Assembly (NCBI GenBank): GCA_021204565.1 | Contig: JAJPZE010000049.1 | Span: 1 to 8,514, forward strand | Source of the DNA: Prevotella sp. | GTDB lineage: Bacteria > Bacteroidota > Bacteroidia > Bacteroidales > Bacteroidaceae | Length of the DNA stretch: 8,514 nucleotides | Reading direction: 5' to 3' | Shown: positions 1-5,453 of the stretch, piece by piece | Numbering within the stretch: the first letter of the stretch is position 1 | How the letters are laid out: the number at the start of each line of letters is the position of its first letter | Position numbers and translations under genes: made by a program | The notes under the pieces: generated by a model | Told to the model about the DNA's origin: nothing | Databases searched by the model: none | The model's input: only the letters and a program-made list of their open reading frames with translations

Positions 1-320
1 CCTCTGACCCGAGGCTCGGCATCCCCGTCCGTTGGGCGCAAATATCAAGGACGAGAGTGATGATTGAATTAGAACAGCCCGGACGCAGCATCGAAGCCAG
101 CCAGGGGACGCACTTCTTTCAAAACATTACATCACTCGGAGTGGGGTACTTCACCATACGGAACGGTAACGGGTTCTTCCGCTCCGATCTTCTCGACCGT
201 CTCCCGGCGGTTGTGGAGACCGCGCACCTGCGGCACGTGCGCCTTGACAAACCTCTGAGGATAATGCTCGACGGCATGAAACAAACCGGTGTGGCGATTT
301 TCGGCACCGAAGAAACCTGA
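1..320 (+). CDS. PEP/pyruvate-binding (PEP synthase-like) protein, C-terminal end only
   Basis: The reading frame is already open at the left edge (first full codon at position 3) and ends in TGA at 318-320, so about 105 C-terminal residues are visible. The stretch SDPRLGIPVRWAQIS, then ASQGTHFFQNITS, GVGYFTI and LRHVRLDKPL match, from memory, the conserved tail of the large Bacteroidales proteins annotated as PEP/pyruvate-binding domain proteins (related to phosphoenolpyruvate synthase and pyruvate phosphate dikinase). The catalytic and nucleotide-binding parts lie outside the window, so enzyme activity cannot be judged. A GTG/ATG pair at 57-62 could be mistaken for a start, but the conserved frame continues through it to the edge, so it is internal. 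The downstream membrane protein begins 7 nt after the stop, so the two are probably co-transcribed. The reading frame and its partial status are certain; the family name is recollection. Confidence 0.65.
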   Translation, partial: SDPRLGIPVRWAQISRTRVMIELEQPGRSIEASQGTHFFQNITSLGVGYFTIRNGNGFFRSDLLDRLPAVVETAHLRHVRLDKPLRIMLDGMKQTGVAIFGTEET

Positions 321-327
321 TGTGGCG

Positions 328-1617
328 ATGATGAAGAAACTGAGGGGAAAAGACATCGCTCTGCTGATTGTATGTGTATTTACACTATTGCAATTCGCGG
401 TGTTGATTGTATTCGGTTATACCCCTTACCCCGATAGCGAGTCGTATATAGAGACTGCCCGGCAGTGCATAGACGAGGGCACCCCGTATCCCGCGCCGTC
501 GATGATTAATATCGACTTTGTTTGGAATACCGGGGCAATTAACATGGCGGTTTTGTCTCTATGGCTTACCGGGTCGGTAACACCTCTTTTAATCATCTAC
601 ACGCTGATGAAAGGTGCGGCTTGCGGTCTTGTTTATCTCATAGCCCGGAGGTTAGCGGGGCAACGTATTGCCCTCATCGCGCTCGTCTTGTATGCCGTTT
701 ATCCCGCTAATTACGGCGAGGCGACCTCAGTGCAGTCGGAGGTTCCCTTTATCTTCTTCTCGCTCCTCGGCATACTGGGAGTGGTTTGCAGAAGACCCGT
801 TTCAGGAGGGATGTCGTTGGGCTTGGGGAACTGGTTCCGTCCGTTGGGGCTCGTCTTTCTCCTTTCTTGCTGCGTGTATATCGTGCTGAAGAAGACCGGC
901 ATATGGAGGGGGTTAGTCCGGATGATTGCCGGATATGCGGCGGTGTTGCTCGTTATCGGGACGCTAAGCTATTTCACTACCGGTCATTTCATCTGTCAGG
1001 CGGGCAGCGTATGGGTTGAAATAATGAAATACTCCCGGGATAACGACCGCGACAAAACTAACGGCGAGGGGGAAACGTATGTATACGGCGAGCCGTTGAA
1101 GGTGTTGGATATGGATATAAGCTACGGCGAAAAGGAAAAGATATGCAGACGGGATTTCCTTGTCTGGGTTCGCAACAATAAGGCGGAATACCTATATCAG
1201 ATGAAGAAGAAACTCATAGACTTATATTGTTCCGACAACGTAAACCTGTGCGCGTTCATCCCCGGCAAGCGGGGCAAGGCGTATATGTACGGCGAAATAA
1301 GTATGAATTCCCTAATCAAATGCTTCCCCGCTTATTCGCCGGTGCAAATCCTGACCGTAATAAATCTGCTCTATTATTATCTGCTGATGTTGCTCTTTAT
1401 AATATCCGTGCCGTATCTCCTGATAAGAAGACACTATGATTGGGTGGCGTTCGCGCTGTGCATAACGGTTCTGACAACGCTGTTGCTTCTTCTCTTTTCT
1501 CACGGGGAAGCCCGCTATCATGTGCCTCTTATGCCCTTCATCATAATCGCCGATGCGGCATTGATAAGCGTAACGCTCCCGGGACGCACAAAGATTGCTC
1601 CCCCTGTCGCTATCTAA
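328..1617 (+). CDS. Multi-pass membrane glycosyltransferase, GT-C / GT39 (PMT/ArnT)-like
   Basis: A 429-residue integral membrane protein with about nine hydrophobic segments: roughly residues 10-30, 62-79, 84-104, 113-128, 137-153, 171-187, 196-217, 340-364 and 371-390, plus a last one near 400-416. A large hydrophilic loop lies at about 218-335. The first loop after TM1 carries YPDSESY (D36, E38), the place where GT-C enzymes have their acidic catalytic motif. The C-terminal end has SHGEARYHVPLMPF, resembling the E-x-R-Y-x-x-P-x-x-P pattern of PMT/ArnT-like proteins. Such enzymes transfer a sugar from a polyprenyl-phosphate donor to lipid A, protein or polysaccharide on the periplasmic side; donor and acceptor here are unknown. 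I chose ATG 328 (ATG 331 is equally possible), just after the upstream stop. An in-frame GTG at 289 would lie inside the preceding gene and add a non-hydrophobic tail. Superfamily fairly sure, substrate unknown. Confidence 0.72.
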   Translation: MMKKLRGKDIALLIVCVFTLLQFAVLIVFGYTPYPDSESYIETARQCIDEGTPYPAPSMINIDFVWNTGAINMAVLSLWLTGSVTPLLIIYTLMKGAACGLVYLIARRLAGQRIALIALVLYAVYPANYGEATSVQSEVPFIFFSLLGILGVVCRRPVSGGMSLGLGNWFRPLGLVFLLSCCVYIVLKKTGIWRGLVRMIAGYAAVLLVIGTLSYFTTGHFICQAGSVWVEIMKYSRDNDRDKTNGEGETYVYGEPLKVLDMDISYGEKEKICRRDFLVWVRNNKAEYLYQMKKKLIDLYCSDNVNLCAFIPGKRGKAYMYGEISMNSLIKCFPAYSPVQILTVINLLYYYLLMLLFIISVPYLLIRRHYDWVAFALCITVLTTLLLLLFSHGEARYHVPLMPFIIIADAALISVTLPGRTKIAPPVAI

Positions 1618-1658
1618 TTGAATTTGAACAATTAACGCAAAAAAGATATGATTATTTT

Positions 1659-1690
1659 TTTGTATCCGACGGGAAATTACATACCTTTGC
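1659..1690 (+). promoter_or_regulatory. Bacteroidetes-type promoter of the HU gene
   Basis: TTTG at 1659-1662 (the -33 element, at the end of a run of seven T) is followed after exactly 19 nt by TACCTTTG at 1682-1689. This is a complete match to the known Bacteroidetes primary-sigma consensus TTTG / TAnnTTTG. Transcription would start at about 1694-1697, giving a leader of about 65 nt before the HU start codon at 1759. No clear GC-rich terminator for the preceding glycosyltransferase gene lies between 1618 and the promoter; there is only a weak AT-rich inverted repeat. The -33/-7 assignment is visible in the sequence; the start site is inferred. Confidence 0.85.
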
Positions 1691-1758
1691 AATCGCTTTG
1701 CCGGCGGCAGGTATGGTTGTTCGTCAGCATTATACAGACATAATTTGATATAAAAGAC

Positions 1759-2058
1759 ATGACAAAAGCCGAGTTAATTGCAGAGATTGTCGATCGCACG
1801 GGAATAGAGAGGGCTGAGGTTTCAGGCGTGGTTGAGGCGTTTATGTCTCTTGTCAAGGAATGTGTTCTCGACGGTCAGGATGCCGTTTACCTGCGCGGAT
1901 TCGGCACGTTCGCCCTAAAGCACCGCGCCGCAAAGACGGGTCGGAATATCTCGAAGAACATCACTATCGATATCCCCGACCGATATGTGCCCTACTTCAA
2001 ACCCGCGAAAGATTTCGTCAAAAAGGCGGCCGAGCGGAGAGACGGACATAGCTTATAA
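1759..2058 (+). CDS. HU/IHF-family DNA-binding protein
   Basis: A 99-residue nucleoid protein of the HU/IHF fold, slightly longer than the usual 90. The N-terminal helical dimerisation part (residues 1-45) is followed by the signature LRGFGTF (45-51) and the beta-arm with AAKTGRNISKN (57-67). The family-typical end IPDRYVPYFKPAKDF (72-86) comes next, then a charged tail. It would bind and bend DNA as a dimer in the nucleoid. The arm tip reads RNISKN rather than RNP, so the proline that intercalates between base pairs in E. coli HU and IHF is absent; I recall the same arm in other Bacteroidales homologues. The ATG at 1759 follows an A-rich, SD-less leader (ATAAAAGAC), normal for this phylum, and a strong promoter lies upstream. 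The 29-residue basic protein and rng follow on the same strand. Family assignment is firm; HU versus IHF subunit naming is not possible. Confidence 0.93.
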   Translation: MTKAELIAEIVDRTGIERAEVSGVVEAFMSLVKECVLDGQDAVYLRGFGTFALKHRAAKTGRNISKNITIDIPDRYVPYFKPAKDFVKKAAERRDGHSL

Positions 2059-2101
2059 TTCAACATTACAAATAAAATAATAATCTACAACACAATTTTT
2101 T

Positions 2102-2191
2102 ATGCCAAACGGTAAGAAGAAAAAGGGTCATAAGATGGCGACCCATAAGCGCAAAAAACGTCTTCGCAAGAACAGACACAAGAGCAAGTAA
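2102..2191 (+). CDS. 29-residue extremely basic protein, possibly ribosome-associated
   Basis: A short frame from ATG 2102 to TAA 2189-2191. Of 29 residues, 11 are Lys, 4 Arg and 3 His, with no acidic residue and no Cys. It starts MPNGKKKKGHK, continues MATHKRKKRLRKNRHK and ends SK. This composition and length are like small RNA-binding ribosomal proteins. I recall near-identical short proteins in the same place (between the HU-like gene and rng) in other Bacteroidetes, which argues it is real. A Bacteroidetes-specific ribosomal protein (bL38) has been reported from a Flavobacterium ribosome, but I cannot say whether this is the same protein. The 43-nt gap after HU is A/T-rich without a Shine-Dalgarno sequence, usual for this phylum, so HU and this gene probably share the promoter at 1659-1690. 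Existence likely; function unproven. Confidence 0.75.
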   Translation: MPNGKKKKGHKMATHKRKKRLRKNRHKSK

Positions 2192-2205
2192 GGCTCTTCT
2201 TGAAC

Positions 2206-2261
2206 CGCTTTGCGGCGGCGGTCGCAAAGCGTTGCCGTGTGCGCCGGGATATGTGCACGGC
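2206..2261 (+). repeat. Two adjacent inverted repeats after the basic-protein gene
   Basis: CGCTTTGCG (2206-2214) and CGCAAAGCG (2223-2231) form a perfect 9-bp stem with an 8-nt loop. Immediately after it, GCCGTG (2234-2239) pairs with CACGGC (2256-2261) around a 16-nt loop. T-rich DNA (2267-2270 and 2274-2278) follows but is broken by other bases, so terminator strength is doubtful. They may protect or partly end the HU/basic-protein mRNA, or form the first part of the rng leader. The pairing is visible; the role is inference. Confidence 0.5.
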
Positions 2262-2295
2262 GTGTGTTTTGACTTTTTGCAAGAAGTTAGAAAGG

Positions 2296-2351
2296 AGGGG
2301 ATGTGCCCGTTTGTCCGTATCCGGACGTTGAGGCATATCCTCTGTTTTTTT
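2296..2351 (+). terminator. Intrinsic terminator or attenuator in the rng leader
   Basis: The 12-nt arm at 2296-2307 (AGGGGATGTGCC) pairs with 2332-2343 (GGCATATCCTCT), giving 12 continuous pairs of which two are G-U. The arms enclose a smaller hairpin, GTCCG/CGGAC (2313-2317 with 2322-2326). After a single G at 2344 come seven T (2345-2351). This is a textbook intrinsic terminator on the plus strand. It lies 130 nt upstream of the rng start and no good TTTG/TAnnTTTG promoter is visible between 2352 and 2481, so it could work as an attenuator reducing read-through from the HU promoter into rng. The left arm overlaps the Shine-Dalgarno-like AAAGGAGGGG at 2291-2300. The hairpin is clear; its regulatory use is inferred. 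Confidence 0.75.
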
Positions 2352-2456
2352 AAGCAAGGGCTCGTCTCTTGCATAACGCGAATCTCTATTGGTCCGGTAT
2401 TTGACCTGCGTTGTCGTACGTCTTGGACGGCTAATAGGGCGCTTTATAAAATATGA
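2301..2456 (+). other. Possible leader reading frame (51 codons) ahead of rng
   Basis: ATG 2301 follows AAAGGAGGGG directly and opens a 51-codon frame ending in TGA 2454-2456. It reads through the terminator hairpin and its T-run (two Phe codons). Its stop overlaps, as ATGA, an ATG at 2453 that opens a 14-codon frame ending at 2497, beyond the rng start at 2482. The peptide (MCPFVRIRTLRHILCFFKQG at its start) resembles no family I know and is Arg/Cys-rich, as non-coding frames often are. Only the upstream AGGAGG and the overlapping arrangement favour translation, and the AGGAGG lies unusually close (2-3 nt) to the ATG. It is listed as a possible regulatory leader, not as an established gene. 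Confidence 0.2.
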
Positions 2457-2481
2457 TTATGAACATAACCATCCTGCAGGT

Positions 2482-4056
2482 ATGGAAAGGGAAATAGTGA
2501 TTGATGTTCAGCAAAAGGATATTTCAATAGCTCTGTTGGAAGACAAGAGGCTCGTTGAATACCAGAACGAACAGCGTTCGGCTTCTTTCTCTGTCGGCAA
2601 CGTATATGTCGCTAAGGTGAAGAAGTTGATGCCGGGTCTGAATGCAGCGTTTGTTGATGTCGGTTGCGACCGGGTCGCCTTTCTCCATTACCTTGACATG
2701 GGCAATCACTTCCCTTCGTACGAGAAATATCTCAAACAAGTATTAAGCGACAGAAAGAAGCTATTCCCGTTCACAAAAGCCACGAAGCAACCCGACCTGC
2801 CGAAAGAAGGGAGCGTGCAGAACACGTTAGCGAAAGACCAGGAAGTGCTTGTACAGATTGTCAAGGAGCCGATTAATACGAAGGGACCGCGCCTTACGGG
2901 GGAGATTTCGTTTGCCGGCAGAAGCCTTGTGCTCGTCCCTTTCGGCGACAAGGTGTCCGTCTCGAGCAAGATAAAAAGCGGCGAAGAACGTGCAAGGCTG
3001 AAACAACTTGTCAACAGCATACGCCCCAAGAATTGCGGAATAATCGTCAGGACCGTGGCTGAGGGGAAACGTGTAGCGGAGTTGGATGCGGAGCTGAAAT
3101 CGCTATACGAACATTGGATACAAGTTATCAGCAAAGTTCAGCAAAGCACGAAGCGTCCCGCGCTCGTTCACGAGGAGGCGAGCCGCGCCGTCGCCCTTAT
3201 CCGCGACATCTTTAATACGAGTTTCGAACACGTTTACGTCAACGACCGGCAAGAGTATGACGAGCTGAAAGGGTACATCTCCGTTATAGCTCCCGAGAAG
3301 GCAAACGTCGTCAGCCTGTATACCGGGAAAGTACCTATCTTCGACAATTACAACGTTACGCGCCAGCTCAAATCAGGCTTCGGCAAGACCGTGAACTATA
3401 AGCACGGGGCGTATCTCGTAATCGAACATACGGAAGCGATGCACGTCGTGGATGTCAACAGCGGCAACCGCACGAACGCCGAAAACGGTCAGGAGCAGAA
3501 CGCACTTGAGGTTAATCTCGGCGCGGCGGACGAACTGGCTCGCCAACTGCGTCTGAGAGATATGGGGGGAATTATTGTCGTCGACTTCATCGATATGACT
3601 CTTGCCGAAGACAAGCAGTTGTTATACGAGCGGATGTGTAAGAACATGCAAAACGACCGCGCACGCCACAACATTCTTCCCCTTAGCAAATTCGGGCTGA
3701 TGCAGATAACCCGGCAACGTGTCAGACCGGCAATGGACGTAACCGTGGAGGAAGTTTGCCCCACGTGTTTCGGCAAAGGAAAGATTAAGCCGAGTATGTT
3801 ATTCACCGATCAATTAGAGCAAAAGATAAGCCAATTAGTGAATAATATAGGGATTAAACGCTTCACGCTGTACGTTCATCCCTACGTTGCGGCGTATATA
3901 AATCAGGGGGTCTGGTCGCTTAAAAGGAAATGGCAACTGAAATACGGGCTGGGCTGGAGCATCATTGCATCGCAGAAGATGGCGTATCTGCAATACGAAT
4001 TTTACGACGCAAACAAGCAATTTATAGATATGAAAGAAGAGATAGAGACCAAATAA
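2482..4056 (+). CDS. rng: Ribonuclease G (RNase E/G family)
   Basis: A 524-residue single-strand-specific endoribonuclease expected to cut 5'-monophosphate RNAs in rRNA maturation and mRNA decay. The S1 RNA-binding domain spans about 36-130 (SVGNVYVAKVKKLMPGLNAAF, FVDVG, AFLHYLD) and contains a long insert typical of Bacteroidetes RNase G. The 5'-sensor/RNase H-like part follows (TKGPRLTGEISFAGR 133-147). The metal-binding DNase I-like core has VVDVNSGN (D324, N326) and VVDFIDM (D368). The Zn-link CPTCFGKG (C426, C429) joins subunits. The C-terminal small domain ends near 524, with no long disordered RNase E scaffold tail. I chose ATG 2482 (MEREIVIDVQ) because family homology starts there. 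An in-frame TTG at 2389 would add 31 non-homologous residues and lies in the leader. A hairpin terminator covers the last codons. Family firm; G versus E naming rests on length. Confidence 0.95.
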   Translation: MEREIVIDVQQKDISIALLEDKRLVEYQNEQRSASFSVGNVYVAKVKKLMPGLNAAFVDVGCDRVAFLHYLDMGNHFPSYEKYLKQVLSDRKKLFPFTKATKQPDLPKEGSVQNTLAKDQEVLVQIVKEPINTKGPRLTGEISFAGRSLVLVPFGDKVSVSSKIKSGEERARLKQLVNSIRPKNCGIIVRTVAEGKRVAELDAELKSLYEHWIQVISKVQQSTKRPALVHEEASRAVALIRDIFNTSFEHVYVNDRQEYDELKGYISVIAPEKANVVSLYTGKVPIFDNYNVTRQLKSGFGKTVNYKHGAYLVIEHTEAMHVVDVNSGNRTNAENGQEQNALEVNLGAADELARQLRLRDMGGIIVVDFIDMTLAEDKQLLYERMCKNMQNDRARHNILPLSKFGLMQITRQRVRPAMDVTVEEVCPTCFGKGKIKPSMLFTDQLEQKISQLVNNIGIKRFTLYVHPYVAAYINQGVWSLKRKWQLKYGLGWSIIASQKMAYLQYEFYDANKQFIDMKEEIETK

Positions 4057-4077
4057 AAGGTCGCTATCTCTTCTTTT
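4033..4077 (+). terminator. Long hairpin terminator spanning the rng stop codon
   Basis: AAAGAAGAGATAGAGACC (4033-4050) pairs with GGTCGCTATCTCTTCTTT (4059-4076), 17 of 18 positions matching. The loop is the 8 nt AAATAAAA (4051-4058), and TTATTA follows. The left arm encodes the last residues of RNase G, and the loop contains the TAA stop (4054-4056). The T-rich end of the right arm can serve plus-strand termination. On the minus strand the complementary arm ends in CTTCTTT, so the same hairpin may also stop transcription from glyA. The stem is seen directly; bidirectional use is inferred. Confidence 0.8.
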
Positions 4078-4086
4078 ATTAGTTTG

Positions 4087-4115
4087 GGTTTCGCCGGGCG
4101 GAACCTTTTCTTTTA
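4087..4115 (+). terminator. Second intrinsic terminator, between rng and glyA
   Basis: GGTTTCGC (4087-4094) pairs with GCGGAACC (4098-4105), 8 bp including one G-U, around a 3-nt loop. TTTTCTTTTA follows at 4106-4115. This is a compact GC-rich hairpin plus T-tract in the plus direction, so it would catch rng transcripts that pass the first hairpin. The T-tract overlaps the glyA stop codon (TAA on the minus strand at 4113-4115). In the minus direction no T-run follows, so it should act for rng only. Confidence 0.75.
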
Positions 4116-5387
4116 CCAGGCGAAAATCGGGTAACCGCTCATCATGGCGTTAACTTTCTCGCGTACGGAGCTTATCACACGGTCGTCGGCAGGTGCGTTG
4201 AGGACGGTCTCTATCAGCTCTGCTATGAGGAGCATGGTGTCTTCCTTTGCCCCGCGAGTTGTGATGGCTGCCGTTCCGAGACGTATTCCCGAAGTCTTGA
4301 ACGCCGTGCGGGAGTCGAAGGGAACCATGTTTTTGTTGACCGTGATGTCCGCTGCGACGAGCGCATTCTCGGCTTCCTTGCCGGTAAGATCGGGGTATTT
4401 GGAGCGCAGGTCGACCAGCATGGAGTGATTATCCGTACCGCCGGAGACAATACAGAATCCCCTGCGTATGAGTTCGTCCGCCAGTACGGCGGCGTTGGTC
4501 TTCACCTGACGCGCATACACGCCCCAGCTCTCTGCGAGGTTCTCCCCGAATGCAACTGCCTTTGCGGCAATGATGTGCTCGAGCGGACCGCCTTGCTGAC
4601 CGGGGAAGACGGCGGAGTTAATCAGAGCCGACATCTTTTTTAATTCGCCTTTCTTTGTAGTCAGACCCCACGGATTATCAAAGTCCTTGCCCAAGAGAAT
4701 TATACCGCCACGCGGACCGCGCAGTGTCTTGTGGGTGGTGGAGGTAACGATATGAGCGTATTTAACGGGATTATCGAGCAGTCCGGCTGCAATAAGACCG
4801 GCGGGATGAGCCATATCCACCATTAATAAAGCCCCGACTTCATCGGCTATCCGGCGCATCCTCTTGTAATCCCATTCGCGTGAATACGCCGAGCCGCCGC
4901 CGATAATCAGCTTCGGCTTGTGCTCTAATGCAAGGCGCTCCATCTCGTCATAATCTACCCGTCCGGTTTCTTTATTAAGGTTATACCCCACGGGCTTGTA
5001 GAGAATACCCGACGTATTGACGGGCGAACCGTGCGAGAGATGCCCGCCGTGATCGAGGTTAAGCCCCATAAATGTGTCGCCCGGACGAAGCACGGCGAGC
5101 ATTACAGCGGCGTTCGCTTGTGCTCCGGAGTGCGGCTGCACGTTGGCATACTCCGCTCCGAACAGCTTGCAGACGCGGTCGATTGCCGCCTGCTCCACCT
5201 TATCCACTATTTGGCAACCGCCATAATAGCGTTTTCCCGGATACCCTTCGGCATACTTGTTCGTCAGACAAGAGCCCATCGCGCGCATCACTTGCTCGGA
5301 TACGAAGTTCTCTGAGGCAATGAGTTCAATACCCCGAAGTTGGCGCTGATGTTCCTCTTCGATGTAACGGAAGATTTCTGAATCCAT
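4113..5387 (-). CDS. glyA: Serine hydroxymethyltransferase
   Basis: A 424-residue cytosolic PLP enzyme that interconverts serine plus tetrahydrofolate with glycine plus 5,10-methylene-tetrahydrofolate, the main one-carbon source of the cell. Visible family motifs in order: ELIASENFVS (21-30), NKYAEGYPGKRYYGG (43-57), PHSGAQAN (85-92), the cofactor-binding DMAHPAGLIAAG (191-202), and VTSTTHKTLRGPRGG (214-228), whose K220 is the Schiff-base lysine. FPGQQGGPLEH and TSGIRLGTAA occur in the C-terminal half. Length is close to the usual 415-430 residues and no key residue is missing. The ATG at 5387 (MDSEIF) is the natural start. It follows a short AT-rich leader without a Shine-Dalgarno sequence and has its own promoter (5423-5453). 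It is convergent with rng and on the same strand as the upstream TPR and leuB genes. Confidence 0.98.
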   Translation of the reverse strand: MDSEIFRYIEEEHQRQLRGIELIASENFVSEQVMRAMGSCLTNKYAEGYPGKRYYGGCQIVDKVEQAAIDRVCKLFGAEYANVQPHSGAQANAAVMLAVLRPGDTFMGLNLDHGGHLSHGSPVNTSGILYKPVGYNLNKETGRVDYDEMERLALEHKPKLIIGGGSAYSREWDYKRMRRIADEVGALLMVDMAHPAGLIAAGLLDNPVKYAHIVTSTTHKTLRGPRGGIILLGKDFDNPWGLTTKKGELKKMSALINSAVFPGQQGGPLEHIIAAKAVAFGENLAESWGVYARQVKTNAAVLADELIRRGFCIVSGGTDNHSMLVDLRSKYPDLTGKEAENALVAADITVNKNMVPFDSRTAFKTSGIRLGTAAITTRGAKEDTMLLIAELIETVLNAPADDRVISSVREKVNAMMSGYPIFAW

Positions 5388-5422
5388 ACAAAATGTTTTT
5401 TAGTTGTTATTAATTTCGGTTG

Positions 5423-5453
5423 TAAAGGTATGGATTTGAGAAAGAACAACAAC
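5423..5453 (-). promoter_or_regulatory. Bacteroidetes-type promoter of glyA
   Basis: Read on the minus strand, GTTG (5453-5450) is followed after 19 nt by TACCTTTA (5430-5423). This fits TTTG / TAnnTTTG with one mismatch in each element at ideal spacing. Transcription would start near 5416, leaving a leader of about 30 nt before the ATG at 5387. The -33 element overlaps the stop codon of the upstream TPR gene (5455-5453). A perfect 8-bp inverted repeat (5401-5408 and 5448-5455) brackets the promoter. Confidence 0.65.

Noticed and set aside
1616..1661. Possible terminator after the glycosyltransferase gene (AATTG/CAATT at 1616-1633 and an A6/T7 repeat at 1639-1661)
   Set aside because: The stems are short and purely AT-rich. 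The T-run is better explained as part of the -33 promoter element of the HU gene.
1312..1692. 126-codon minus-strand frame across the end of the glycosyltransferase gene and the HU promoter
   Set aside because: Antisense to a clear membrane-protein gene; Gln/Arg/His-rich low-quality sequence with no motif.
2389..2481. N-terminal extension of rng by 31 residues from a TTG at 2389
   Set aside because: The added residues do not resemble the family. Homology starts at MEREIVIDVQ (ATG 2482), and the region is better explained as leader DNA.
2352..2481. Separate promoter for rng
   Set aside because: TTTG occurs at 2400-2403 but no TAnnTTTG-like element lies 19-23 nt downstream; TATAAAAT near 2445 matches only the TA. 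A non-canonical promoter cannot be excluded.
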